Positions 23,900 to 31,867 of a stretch of 39,167 bases of DNA are shown in pieces; the first letter of the stretch is position 1, and every line of letters begins with the position of its first letter. The stretch covers positions 1-39,167 of the forward strand of contig JASGMC010000007.1 of NCBI GenBank assembly GCA_030156625.1. Reading direction: 5' to 3'. Source of the stretch: Methanoculleus sp. GTDB taxonomy: Archaea; Halobacteriota; Methanomicrobia; Methanomicrobiales; Methanoculleaceae. Both the position numbers and the translations under genes were made by a program. The notes under the pieces were generated by a model. That model was not told the origin of the DNA. It saw only the letters and a list, made by a program, of their open reading frames with translations, and did no database searches.

Positions 23900-24268
23900 A
23901 TGACCAGCAGAATCAATCCTCCTGTTACCACCGAATCAAAGAACCCGGGATTTTCCGCCCTCCTCTCGTCCGTCTTCTTCGGGCTCGGCCAGGCATACAA
24001 CGGGCAGTTCCTGCGGGGCGTGCTGATCCTCGTCGGGACGCTGATCGGAGGCCTCTCCTTCGCTCCCGCCGGGGCGGCCATCTGGCTCTTCGGGATCTGC
24101 GACGCCTACGCCACCGCACGGAGGATGAACGGGGGCACGGTGCCGTACCGCGACAGCAGCATTGCGGCCGTCATTCTCTTCTTCGCGGTCTGGCTGGCCG
24201 GTCTTCTCCTCCTGCCGGTCACCCCTGCGGCGCTCTCGGCCGCCACGGCAGGGCTGTCGTCATGGTGA
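23900..24268 (+). CDS. Small membrane protein, TM2-like (copy 1)
   Basis: 122 residues from ATG 23900; GTG 23888 is in frame and would suit a leaderless start from the TATA-like CATATATC near 23861. The core NPGFSALLSSVFFGLGQAYN has the TM2/DUF5683-type opening with the GLGQxYNG motif. Membrane helices lie at about 28-60 and 85-110, with CDAYATARRMNGGTVPYRDS between. It is paralogous to the gene at 24666, which lies beyond the DUF5661 gene. Function unknown. Confidence 0.75.
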   Translation: MTSRINPPVTTESKNPGFSALLSSVFFGLGQAYNGQFLRGVLILVGTLIGGLSFAPAGAAIWLFGICDAYATARRMNGGTVPYRDSSIAAVILFFAVWLAGLLLLPVTPAALSAATAGLSSW

Positions 24269-24273
24269 CCGGC

Positions 24274-24555
24274 TCAGCCCTGAGCCTTTCGCTCCGCCCA
24301 GTATGCCTCCGCCTCTTCCTCCATCTTCTCGAGCCGGTCGTAGTAATCCGGGAACTCGTTTAAGTGCGCAAGCGCTATCTTTGCCGTCAGGAAGAGGTCG
24401 TCGTCGGTGACGTTCGTCGCCGGGTCGTGGAGGCCGTGCTCGAGCTCCACGATCATGCCGCGCCGGAACTGTTCGACGTCGAACTTCTTCCAGGTGATGC
24501 CGAGCTGCTCGCCCATCGCCTCTGCTTCTTCGGGGGTTACGTCTCTTCGTGCCAT
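24274..24555 (-). CDS. DUF5661 family protein
   Basis: 93 soluble, acidic residues with the family motifs VTPEEAEAMGEQLGITWKKF, FRRGMIVELEHGLHDPATNV, then TDDDLFLTAKIALAHLNEFP and DYYDRLEKMEEEAE. The family is common in archaea and bacteria and has no known activity. The start is ATG 24555. The gene lies convergent to one small membrane protein gene and divergent from its paralogue. Confidence 0.85.
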   Translation of the reverse strand: MARRDVTPEEAEAMGEQLGITWKKFDVEQFRRGMIVELEHGLHDPATNVTDDDLFLTAKIALAHLNEFPDYYDRLEKMEEEAEAYWAERKAQG

Positions 24556-24665
24556 GCAGGTTCCTCGGCGAGGGATAGCTCCCCGGGGTTATGAGCCTGT
24601 CGGCATTGCGATGATAAGCCGGAACCTCTTTCCTCCCCCAAAGAGCAGTACACGTACGAACAACC

Positions 24666-25064
24666 ATGGCGGAACCGGTTGACCTCCACAAAACGGGCAT
24701 CCCCGGTGCGGGAGGAGATGCTCCCGTGGGGGAGAAGAAGAACCCGGTCTTTGCGGCGGGCCTTTCCCTCCTCTTCCCGGGGCTCGGGCAGGTCTGCAAC
24801 GGAGAGACGGGGAAGGGTCTCCTGGTGCTCTTCGGGGTGCTCGCAGGGCTTCTCGTGATGCTCATCCCCGGGGTGGCCGTCTGGCTCTTCGGGGTTTACG
24901 ACGCCTGGGCGATCGCACGGCGGATGAACGCGGGAACCGTCCCGTTCCGGGAGGTGCGCCTGTCGACGATCGTCATCTTCATGGTCGTCTGGACGGTCGG
25001 GGTGCTTGCGCTTCTCACGCTCGCAGCGCTCGCGGCTTTTGCGGCCTTCACCGTGGGGATGTAG
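24666..25064 (+). CDS. Small membrane protein, TM2-like (copy 2)
   Basis: 132 residues. KKNPVFAAGLSLLFPGLGQV with CNGETGKG is the TM2-like opening. Hydrophobic segments follow at about 27-45, 48-75 and 98-128, with the charged FGVYDAWAIARRMNAGTVPF loop that closely matches copy 1 (FGICDAYATARRMNGGTVPY). The N-terminal 23 residues are hydrophilic and differ. Membrane location is clear; function is not known. Confidence 0.8.
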   Translation: MAEPVDLHKTGIPGAGGDAPVGEKKNPVFAAGLSLLFPGLGQVCNGETGKGLLVLFGVLAGLLVMLIPGVAVWLFGVYDAWAIARRMNAGTVPFREVRLSTIVIFMVVWTVGVLALLTLAALAAFAAFTVGM

Positions 25065-25210
25065 GGCGGGACACGATATCCGGAGATGGCTGGAGAACGG
25101 GAAGAGAAGTCCCCTGAAAGCGCAAATCGAGGTTTCCGTCACCCGTCCGTCTCCATAAGGCCTATCGGGGAGAACCGGCTGATAGTCTCCGGGCAGGCAC
25201 CTTTATCTCT

Positions 25211-25232
25211 CCCCGGTCCCTGCACACCGGGG
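25211..25232 (+). promoter_or_regulatory. Hairpin in the leader of the exported repeat protein
   Basis: CCCCGGT and ACCGGGG form a 7-bp stem with an 8-base loop, 4 bases before the ATG at 25237. Its 3' arm contains the only G-rich ribosome binding candidate, so folding could limit translation. A TATA-like CCTTTATC lies just upstream (about 25200). Confidence 0.4.
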
Positions 25233-25236
25233 GACA

Positions 25237-26922
25237 ATGGCGCAGGCGAACCGAAGGTGGAGGTACGTGCTGTTCATACTTCCCGTACTGCTGCTCGTGC
25301 ATGCCACGGCCTTTACCTCCGCCGCCAGCGTGGCCGATCCGGCGGGAGACTTCCCGGACGCCGACATAACCGATCTCTCCTGCGACGCCGGTGAGGGCGT
25401 CCTGTATGTCCGGATCGATCTTGCCCGGGACCCCGCGGGGAGTTACGGCGGGACGGTCTTCGTCGATGCCGACCGGAACCCTTCGACGGGCTACCGGGAA
25501 GGGACCGGCGCGGACTACGTCTACGACTTCTCCGTCATGCCCATCGTCTATGCCGAGCCGCTCGTCTCCGCAACCCTGAACGACGACCCGGTGAGCGAGG
25601 ATACCCTCTCCTGCAGCGGGAGCCGGGTCGAGATCGCGATCCCCCTCGATGCCTCCGGGGGCGGTGGTGCGGACCCGGACCTCTTCGCCGCCACCTACGC
25701 CGGAACCGCGGGGGGCCTCGCCTTCGACCGCGTCCCGGACTATGGGGTCGTGAACGCCGGGAACGGTGAGGTGCGGGTTCCGGGCGGGAACGCACGGATG
25801 AGCGCCGGGTTTCAGGACCGGGCAGGCGACGCGCCGTCCGGGGACGTCACGGGCCTTGATATGGACGTCCACGATGGCGTGCTCGACCTCCTGGTGACCT
25901 ACGCAACCCCCGTCGAGGACGGGGGGAGTTATCCGGGAGGCGACCTGAAAGGCTGGATCCTTATCGACGCGGACCAGAACCTGGCTACCGGGTTCATGAA
26001 CGCCGAAGAGGCGCCGCCGTCGTTCGGGATCGACTACCGCCTGGACTACACGATCGGATCCCTGCTCGGGACCGGCGCGAGCCTGGAGAAGGCCGGCCCC
26101 GGGCTCGCGGAAGAAGGCTACGCGGAGACTGCGGGCGTCCCTCTCGGGGCTCCGTACAACGACGCCGTGTTTCTGGTTGCCGGCAACCAGGCCTTCTTCC
26201 GGATCCCGCTCACGCTGCTCGGGTCCGACGACGGGAGGGCAAGCATCGTCCTCGACTCCTTCCCGCTCGATGAGTTGTCCTCCGCCGGAGAACTGGATCA
26301 GGTCCCGGATACGGGGGCCGGGGCGATCGATTCCGCGACCGGCAGGATTCTGCCTCCCCTGGCATACACCGGCCAGCCGGTCCTCTCCTCCGACCGGGTG
26401 GGTGATTCGGCCGGGTTCGGTTACGACGGGGACGACATTGTCTCGGTCGAGACCGGGTATGCGGGGAGTATCCTCCTCGTGAACGTCACCTATGCCAGCC
26501 TGGAGCCGGACGACGGGGCCATAACCACGGTTTTCTTTGATACCGATCAGGCAGGAGACGGCCTTTTCGAGTCGGCCTTTGTCTACTCCCTCTACAACGG
26601 GAAGCTCGATGCCCTGCTGGTGGGGGATACCGGCGGCGTCTTCGGGGCGAGCGGTGTCCGGCACCTCGTCACCATGCGGGGGAACAGCATCCATGCAAGC
26701 GTCCCCCTGGAACTCCTCAACGACGATGGGAAACTGGACCTCTACGTCGAGACCGCCCTCGTCCCGAGCCGTGCCAGTATCCCGCTTACCGAACTGCGCG
26801 GCAGGGTGTGGGAGGCCGAGGAGCGAACCGGAAGGGGCGAGGTTCACATCAATCCGGACAAGTTCAACAGGACGGTCTACGACCGGGCCCCGGATACCGG
26901 GTTCATCCCCGTCGCGCCGTAG
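25237..26922 (+). CDS. Exported protein with three repeated beta domains
   Basis: 561 residues. A signal peptide is clear (RRWRYVLFILPVLLLVHATA, cleavage probably after SAAS near residue 31). Three homologous domains follow, each opening with a DxxGD motif and a calcium-site-like strand pattern. They are SVADPAGDFPDADITDLSCD (from about 31), FQDRAGDAPSGDVTGLDMDV (about 193) and DRVGDSAGFGYDGDDIVSV (about 388). Each then has an 'xDxDxxxxTG' motif (VFVDADRNPSTGY, LIDADQNLATGF, VFFDTDQAGDG). This looks like a DOMON/CBM9-type sandwich, an inference from pattern only. The protein is acidic and probably a cell-surface or secreted binding protein. Confidence 0.75.
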   Translation: MAQANRRWRYVLFILPVLLLVHATAFTSAASVADPAGDFPDADITDLSCDAGEGVLYVRIDLARDPAGSYGGTVFVDADRNPSTGYREGTGADYVYDFSVMPIVYAEPLVSATLNDDPVSEDTLSCSGSRVEIAIPLDASGGGGADPDLFAATYAGTAGGLAFDRVPDYGVVNAGNGEVRVPGGNARMSAGFQDRAGDAPSGDVTGLDMDVHDGVLDLLVTYATPVEDGGSYPGGDLKGWILIDADQNLATGFMNAEEAPPSFGIDYRLDYTIGSLLGTGASLEKAGPGLAEEGYAETAGVPLGAPYNDAVFLVAGNQAFFRIPLTLLGSDDGRASIVLDSFPLDELSSAGELDQVPDTGAGAIDSATGRILPPLAYTGQPVLSSDRVGDSAGFGYDGDDIVSVETGYAGSILLVNVTYASLEPDDGAITTVFFDTDQAGDGLFESAFVYSLYNGKLDALLVGDTGGVFGASGVRHLVTMRGNSIHASVPLELLNDDGKLDLYVETALVPSRASIPLTELRGRVWEAEERTGRGEVHINPDKFNRTVYDRAPDTGFIPVAP

Positions 26923-26982
26923 TCCCGGTCGACTGCCTCCCTTCCCACAACCCTTATCCCCACAACCCCTCTACTTGCGCCC

Positions 26983-27195
26983 ATGCAGCGCCAGACCGTC
27001 GAATCCACCAACATCAAATCGGTCGGTTACGACCCGGAAGACGAGATCCTGGAGGTCGAGTTCCACAGCGGCGGGGTCTACCACTACGTCGGCGTGCCGC
27101 CCGAGGTCTATGAGGGAATGCTCGCGGCCCGGTCGAAAGGCCGCTACTTCGGGGAGTTCATCCGGCTGCGCTACCCCTACGAGAAGGTCCGGTGA
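26983..27195 (+). CDS. KTSC-domain protein (copy 1)
   Basis: 70 residues, one KTSC domain: STNIKSVGYDPEDEILEVEF, GGVYHYVGVPPEVYEGMLAA, RSKGRYFGEFIRLRYPYEKV. The family is small, often found in phages and prokaryotes, with unknown function. The region before it has CCTTATCCCC, a weak TATA candidate. A second copy follows after 61 bases. Confidence 0.85.
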   Translation: MQRQTVESTNIKSVGYDPEDEILEVEFHSGGVYHYVGVPPEVYEGMLAARSKGRYFGEFIRLRYPYEKVR

Positions 27196-27256
27196 GGGGA
27201 CCTCCGGCGGTGCCCGCCGCAACCGCTATCATCACCGCCGATCACAACCCACCCGT

Positions 27257-27493
27257 ATGTCTCAACAATCAGCCGGACGCGCCGGCGTCAGCTCCGTCGG
27301 CTACGATCCCACAACGAAGGCGCTTCTCGTCGTCTGCTCGACCGGAGACGCCTACCGCTACGCCGGCGTTCCGAGAGAAGTCTACAACGGTCTCCTCGCA
27401 GCCGCATCAAGGGAGCAGTTCGTCCGCGAGTCCATAGAGGGCAGGTACCCGCGGGAGAAGTACCCCTGCATGGCAGTGGGGGAGGACATCTGA
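27257..27493 (+). CDS. KTSC-domain protein (copy 2)
   Basis: 78 residues from ATG 27257. The frame stays open far upstream, but that part is a shadow of other genes. VSSVGYDPTTKALLVVCSTG, DAYRYAGVPREVYNGLLAAA, SREQFVRESIEGRYPREKYP matches the KTSC fold of copy 1 at moderate identity, so the duplication is old. The last 10 residues (CMAVGEDI) are extra. Confidence 0.8.
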   Translation: MSQQSAGRAGVSSVGYDPTTKALLVVCSTGDAYRYAGVPREVYNGLLAAASREQFVRESIEGRYPREKYPCMAVGEDI

Positions 27494-27505
27494 CCCCGAA
27501 CCCCC

Positions 27506-27931
27506 TCACTGCCGCTGCTTGCGGAACTCTCCGAACGCTTCGAGGCACCGCCGGCCGTCCGGGCTCTCGCTCAGGAACTCCAGGAAGAGCCTGAGGCGCT
27601 CCAGCGTCTCCGGGCTCACGTGGTGCTCGAACTGGCAGGCGTCCGTCTCCGCGATCTCTCCCTCGACCCCCAGGAGTTCCAGCAGGTCCGCAAACGTCCT
27701 GTGCCTTCTCTGGAGATCGCGGGCCATCTCCTCCCCTGCCGGGGTCAGCGTCGCGCCCGCGTAGGACTCGTAGACGATAAGGCCTTCCTGCTCCAGTTTC
27801 CGGAGCATCTCCGTGACCGACGGCGGTTTCACGTCGATCGCTTCCGCGATCCTGCCGGTCTGCGCCCGCCCTTCCTGTTTCTCGAGCAGGCAGATGATCT
27901 CGATGTACTCCTCCGTTGTCTTCTTGCGCAC
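27506..27931 (-). CDS. DtxR/MntR-family metal-dependent repressor
   Basis: 141 residues. N-terminal winged helix (TTEEYIEIICLLEKQEGRAQ, AEAIDVKPPSVTEMLRKLEQ) with the family recognition helix, then the dimerisation/metal domain (LLELLGVEGEIAETDACQFEHHVS). The conserved metal ligands are there: the DACQFEH segment with Asp, Cys, Glu and His, and His in the LQRRHRTF helix. The SH3-like third domain is absent, as in MntR-size proteins. GTG start with AGGAGG upstream. It follows feoB by 12 bases and probably represses its own operon through 29900-29915. Confidence 0.92.
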   Translation of the reverse strand: MRKKTTEEYIEIICLLEKQEGRAQTGRIAEAIDVKPPSVTEMLRKLEQEGLIVYESYAGATLTPAGEEMARDLQRRHRTFADLLELLGVEGEIAETDACQFEHHVSPETLERLRLFLEFLSESPDGRRCLEAFGEFRKQRQ

Positions 27932-27943
27932 CGTTCTTTCCTC

Positions 27944-29659
27944 CTAAAACCCGATCAGGATCATCCGTAGCGCGCCCCCGACGAGGAGCGCCGCCGTCAC
28001 CATCACGCCTGCGGCGGCGAGCATCCCCCGCGCCCCGAGCTCCCGGAGGAGCACCACGAACGTCGCCACGCACGGGAAGTAGATCGTGAGCATCGTCACC
28101 GCGATCACGAGCTGCTCCGGGCTCATCCCGAGCGGCACCAGCATCCCCACCGCGAGATCCTTTCGGAGGAACCCTACGAGGAGCGCGACGGCCGCTCCGG
28201 CGGGAAGCCCGAGCCAGGCCTCCATCACCGGGGCGAAGACGGCCGCGAGCAGGTCAAGGAACCCGACCGAGTAGAGCAGGTTGACGAGCAGGATACCGAG
28301 GAAGAGGTAAGGGATCGCCTCCCCGATGAAGCCCCGAACCCGCATCCAGGTCTTCGTGGCGGTGGCCCGGAGATCCGGCGCCCGGTAGGGGGGGATCTCC
28401 AGGAAGATCTCCGGGCACTCGCCCGGCACCACCCGGTTCAGGATCAGGCCCGCGGCGACGTAGACGACGGCGAGGGTCGCAAAGACCATCACCACGTACC
28501 GGAGGCCGAACGGCCCGAGAACCCCGAAGACCATCGCGATCTGCGCCATGCACGGGATCGCAAGCGACATGAGGGTGGCGGCGATGAACCGCTGCTTCTT
28601 CGTCTCCAGAACCCGGGTGGCGAGCGCCCCCGGCACGTTGCACCCGAACCCGAGGAAGACCGGGATGATGCCGTAGCCGTGCATCCCGAGCCGGTGGAAG
28701 AAGGTATCGGCCAGCGTCGCAAGCCGGGGGAGGTAGCCGGTGTCTTCGAGGATTGAGAGAACGAGGTAGAACGCCACGATGTAGGGGAGGATCATGGCGA
28801 ACGGGACGAAAAGCCCCGTGGTGAGGAGACCCATCGACTGGACGTAATCGATCTCGCCCTCAAAGAGTCGCCCGATCAGGATCTCGTGCAGGATCCCGGG
28901 GCCGAGGAGGTCGCTCGCCCTCATGACGATCGGGGTGTAGAGGTCGAAGAGCGGCTCGAAGACGTATGCTATGAGCCCTTCGCCGATCCACCTGACCGCC
29001 AGGAACGCGGCGGCGATGACCGCGAGGGCTATGAAGAGGCCGCTGATCGGCCGGATGCTCGCCTCCGCGAGTCGATCGGCGAGGGTGTGGTGCCGGTGGG
29101 CGATCGTCTGCACCTCCCCGGTGATCCGGCCGACCGTCGCCCACCGCTCCTCCTCGCTCATGGGCCGGATCGTCGCCGAGGGGCGTGCCTCGCCGAGCCG
29201 TCCCACGAGTTCCCGGATCCCCTCCCCGGAAAGGCCCACGGTCGGGACGACCGGCACCCCGAGGAGCGCTTCAAGCCCGGCGACGTCGATCGCGATCCCC
29301 TGGTGTCCGGCCTCGTCCCAGAGGTTGAGCGCGACGACCGCCGGGACCCCGCGCTCCAGGGTCTCGAGGGTCAGGTAGAGGTTCCTCTCCAGGTTGGTCG
29401 CATCGACGACGTTGACGACGATATCGGCCTCTCCGAGGATCCTCGCGGCGACCTCTTCGGCGGGGTTCGTGGGGGTGAGGGAGTAGGTGCCGGGCGCGTC
29501 GATCACCCCGGCAGGGCCGTCCGGAAGATGCATCTTCCCGCGGGAGACGTCGACGGTGGTCCCGGCGTAGTTCGAGGTGATGACCCGGGTGCCGGTCAGC
29601 CGCGAGAAGATCCCGCTCTTCCCGACGTTCGGGTTGCCCATCAGGACGACGGTCTTCAT
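27944..29659 (-). CDS. feoB: Ferrous iron transport protein FeoB
   Basis: 571 residues, shorter than bacterial FeoB (about 770). G domain motifs are GNPNVGKS (G1), the SNYAGTTVDVS switch (G2), DAPGTYSL (G3) and NLWDEA (G4, Trp where Met is usual). The membrane part has the two Gate motifs, GFGCNVPGALATRVLETKKQ and IYFPCVATFVVLLRELG, with their conserved Cys, and about eight helices. It imports Fe(II) into the cytoplasm. The ATG overlaps the feoA stop by 4 bases. Confidence 0.95.
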   Translation of the reverse strand: MKTVVLMGNPNVGKSGIFSRLTGTRVITSNYAGTTVDVSRGKMHLPDGPAGVIDAPGTYSLTPTNPAEEVAARILGEADIVVNVVDATNLERNLYLTLETLERGVPAVVALNLWDEAGHQGIAIDVAGLEALLGVPVVPTVGLSGEGIRELVGRLGEARPSATIRPMSEEERWATVGRITGEVQTIAHRHHTLADRLAEASIRPISGLFIALAVIAAAFLAVRWIGEGLIAYVFEPLFDLYTPIVMRASDLLGPGILHEILIGRLFEGEIDYVQSMGLLTTGLFVPFAMILPYIVAFYLVLSILEDTGYLPRLATLADTFFHRLGMHGYGIIPVFLGFGCNVPGALATRVLETKKQRFIAATLMSLAIPCMAQIAMVFGVLGPFGLRYVVMVFATLAVVYVAAGLILNRVVPGECPEIFLEIPPYRAPDLRATATKTWMRVRGFIGEAIPYLFLGILLVNLLYSVGFLDLLAAVFAPVMEAWLGLPAGAAVALLVGFLRKDLAVGMLVPLGMSPEQLVIAVTMLTIYFPCVATFVVLLRELGARGMLAAAGVMVTAALLVGGALRMILIGF

Positions 29660-29889
29660 TCGGCCACGTCCACGACGACCCTTCCGGCCATCCCGCGGCC
29701 GAGCGTCACTTCCCGGCCGTCCACTTCGATCACCACCGGGCCGCCGAGGGGGTGGCGGGTGACGACGGTGAGGGTCTTGCCCTCCCTGATTCCGATGGTC
29801 CTGAGTTTCCGGACAAAGCCCGGGTTTCCGATAAATCGGGCGATGGTCCCCTGCGTGCCCGGTTCCAGTTCAAGTAACGTCTTTTCCAT
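29656..29889 (-). CDS. feoA: FeoA, small SH3-like partner of FeoB
   Basis: 77 residues: LLELEPGTQGTIARFIGNPG, FVRKLRTIGIREGKTLTVVT, GGPVVIEVDGREVTLGRGMA. This is a complete FeoA domain, a cytoplasmic SH3-like protein needed for FeoB activity. First gene of feoA-feoB-dtxR. The start lies 10 bases from the DtxR-type palindrome, and AAGGATCG precedes it as ribosome binding site. Confidence 0.94.
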   Translation of the reverse strand: MEKTLLELEPGTQGTIARFIGNPGFVRKLRTIGIREGKTLTVVTRHPLGGPVVIEVDGREVTLGRGMAGRVVVDVAE

Positions 29890-29899
29890 GGCGATCCTT

Positions 29900-29915
29900 T
29901 TTAGGTATACCTAAA
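29900..29915. promoter_or_regulatory. DtxR-family operator of the feo operon
   Basis: TTTAGGTATACCTAAA is a perfect 16-bp palindrome matching the archaeal DtxR/MntR-type consensus (TTTAGG-N4-CCTAAA). It overlaps the expected start of transcription set by the TATA box at 29930. Metal-loaded repressor would therefore block the promoter. A degenerate half-site lies at 29931-29941. Confidence 0.85.
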
Positions 29916-29929
29916 TATGTGCGGGAAGT

Positions 29930-29939
29930 AGATATACCT
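29930..29939 (-). promoter_or_regulatory. Putative TATA box of the feo operon
   Basis: The minus strand reads AGGTATATCT, about 25 bases upstream of the centre of the operator. Confidence 0.5.
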
Positions 29940-30056
29940 TACTTCCGTAGCCGTGGGCACTCTCCCGGATCCGCCATCCCGGCCGGAAGCAAGGTTTATC
30001 CCGGTGGTTCACGTAATCCGAGAAGAGAAGCACCTGCCACCAGAGGAGTGACCCAT

Positions 30057-30983
30057 ATGACGACCGTGATTGCCGTTGACCTCGGCGGAACCAACCTCCG
30101 CGCCGCCCTGGCGGATTCCGATGCGACCCTGCTCGCCCACGACGCCGTCCCGACGCCGACTGCGGGCCCTTCCGGGGAGGTGATCACCGCCGCGATCGCC
30201 GCCCGGGTAGAGGCTCTCCTCGCGTCGCCGCAGGGGCGGGAAGCCGCGGCCATCGGCGTCGCATCGGCCGGACCTCTGGACCTCGGCCGCGGGTGGGTCG
30301 TCGGCTCCCCGAACATCGCGTTCCCGGTCGTGGAGATCGTCGAGCCGCTCCGGGAGCGGTTCGGGCTGCCGGTCGCCCTGATCAACGACGCCCGGGCCGG
30401 GGTCCTCGGCGAGCGATGGGCGGGCGCCGCCCGCGGCTCCGATAACGTCGTCTACGTCACCCTCTCGACCGGCATCGGCGGGGGTGCGGTGGTGAACGGC
30501 CGCCTCCTCCTCGGGATGAGCGGAAACGCCGGGGAGATCGGGCACATCCCCGTCGATACCCGCTACAATCTCGTCTGCGGGTGCGGGTTTGCCGGCCACT
30601 GGGAGGCCTACGCCTCCGCAAAGAACATTCCCGGGTTCTTCACGGCGTGGCGGGCGGCGGCCGACGTCCGGCATGTGGCCTTCGACCCCTCCTCCACCCG
30701 GGCGATCTTCAAGGCGGCCCGGGCGGAGGATCCGACCGCCCTCGCTTTCATGGAGGCGCTCGGGGAGATGAACGGCCGGGGTGTCTCGGCGGTCATCGTC
30801 GCCTACAACCCCGAGGTGATCGTCTTCGACGGGCCGCTCGCCCGCTACTACGGGGATATCGTGATCCGGCAGATGGAACCGTTCATCGACCGCTACCTCG
30901 CCCTTCCCCGGCTTGTCGTATCGGATCTTGCAGGACAGGCGCCGCTTCTCGGGGCGGCGGCATACGCGCTCGAGGCGCGGTGA
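30057..30983 (+). CDS. ROK-family sugar kinase (glucokinase-like)
   Basis: 308 residues from ATG 30057, preceded by GGAGTGA. The phosphate loop AVDLGGTNLRAAL, the ROK signature region VYVTLSTGIGGGAVVNGRLL, GNAGEIGHIPVD with the zinc-site His, and CGCGFAGHWEAYAS with its Cys pair are all present. One of the usual three zinc Cys seems missing. The protein phosphorylates a hexose or amino sugar; glucokinase is the likeliest annotation, and a link to the glycogen phosphorylase at 35073 is possible. It forms a plus-strand run with the phosphatase and the IMPACT-like gene. Confidence 0.88.
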   Translation: MTTVIAVDLGGTNLRAALADSDATLLAHDAVPTPTAGPSGEVITAAIAARVEALLASPQGREAAAIGVASAGPLDLGRGWVVGSPNIAFPVVEIVEPLRERFGLPVALINDARAGVLGERWAGAARGSDNVVYVTLSTGIGGGAVVNGRLLLGMSGNAGEIGHIPVDTRYNLVCGCGFAGHWEAYASAKNIPGFFTAWRAAADVRHVAFDPSSTRAIFKAARAEDPTALAFMEALGEMNGRGVSAVIVAYNPEVIVFDGPLARYYGDIVIRQMEPFIDRYLALPRLVVSDLAGQAPLLGAAAYALEAR

Positions 30984-30992
30984 AGTGGGCGT

Positions 30993-31502
30993 ATGATCGA
31001 GATCTACCAGAACCTGTATATCGGGACGCAGGAGGATTACGAGGTCGCGGTGGAGGCGCACGAGACCTGGTGCGTGGTGCACGCCTGCCGGAGCCCCTAC
31101 CACTGCCTGGCGGTCACCTACTCGCCGCTCGGCATGGTGCCGCCGGACCACCCCGAACACCTGGTCGCCCGGCGGGGGAACCGGCTGATGCTCAACCTGG
31201 TCGATACGAGGGACCCCGCCGACGTCCCGAAGGAGGCCGTCGACGCCGCTCTCGCCTTCATCGACCGGTGTCTTTCGGAGGGCCGGCAGGTGCTGGTCCA
31301 CTGTGGTTTCGGTGTCTCCCGGTCGGCGGCGATCGGGCTCCTGTATCTTGCGGCCTACACCGACGTCCTGCCGACGGAGAGGTTTGCCGACGCCGAGGAG
31401 GCCTACCGCAAGATATACCCGCCCTACAAACCCGGCCGGGGGATCCGGGGGTTCCTCGAGGCGCACTGGGACGAATACGCGAGGAGACAGGTGGCCGCGT
31501 GA
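30993..31502 (+). CDS. Dual-specificity protein phosphatase
   Basis: 169 residues. The catalytic loop VLVHCGFGVSRSA has nucleophile Cys 104 and Arg 110 (CX5R), and the general acid is probably the Asp of LVDTRDPADV. YQNLYIGTQEDYE at the N-terminus is typical of DSP folds. It removes phosphate from Tyr or Ser/Thr, or from a small molecule; the substrate is unknown. It starts 9 bases after the kinase, and its stop overlaps the GTG of the next gene. Confidence 0.88.
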   Translation: MIEIYQNLYIGTQEDYEVAVEAHETWCVVHACRSPYHCLAVTYSPLGMVPPDHPEHLVARRGNRLMLNLVDTRDPADVPKEAVDAALAFIDRCLSEGRQVLVHCGFGVSRSAAIGLLYLAAYTDVLPTERFADAEEAYRKIYPPYKPGRGIRGFLEAHWDEYARRQVAA

Positions 31503-31867
31503 CCGCGGAACCCCTCGGCGCCGCCGCGACCGAGGTCCGGCGATCGCGGTTCTACGCTCACCTCTACCGGGTTGACGGATCGGAAGACGTCGCGAGAGTT
31601 CTCGCCGGCCACCGGGAGGCCTACCGGAAGGCCGCCCACCACTGCGCCGCCCTCCGGTGCGGAACGCAGGAGGAGTTCAAGAACGACGGCGAGGTCGGCC
31701 GGCCGGGAAGGATCCTCCTCGACCTGCTCCGCAGGCACGCCCTCGAGAGCCACGCGCTGGTGGTCTCAAGGATCTTCGGCGGAGTCCTCCTCGGCCCGGG
31801 GAACGTAGGACGGGCGTTCCGCGACGCCGGGGAGGCGGCGATCCGCGAGGCAGGGATTACCCGGTGA
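31499..31867 (+). CDS. IMPACT/YigZ (UPF0029)-like protein
   Basis: 122 residues from GTG 31499, overlapping the phosphatase stop as GTGA. RRSRFYAHLYRVDGSEDVAR, REAYRKAAHHCAALRCG, DGEVGRPGRILLDLLRRH and VVSRIFGGVLLGPGNVGRAF match the IMPACT N-terminal domain. The usual fuller motif DDGEPSGTAGRP is shortened to NDGEVGRPGR. The family is linked to translation control in eukaryotes; prokaryotic roles are unclear. The last 11 bases overlap the convergent hypothetical gene. Confidence 0.8.
   Translation: MTAEPLGAAATEVRRSRFYAHLYRVDGSEDVARVLAGHREAYRKAAHHCAALRCGTQEEFKNDGEVGRPGRILLDLLRRHALESHALVVSRIFGGVLLGPGNVGRAFRDAGEAAIREAGITR

Noticed and set aside
25162-26847. 561-codon minus-strand open frame opposite the exported repeat protein
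   Set aside because: The plus strand has a signal peptide and internal repeats; the antisense frame has neither and looks like a GC shadow.
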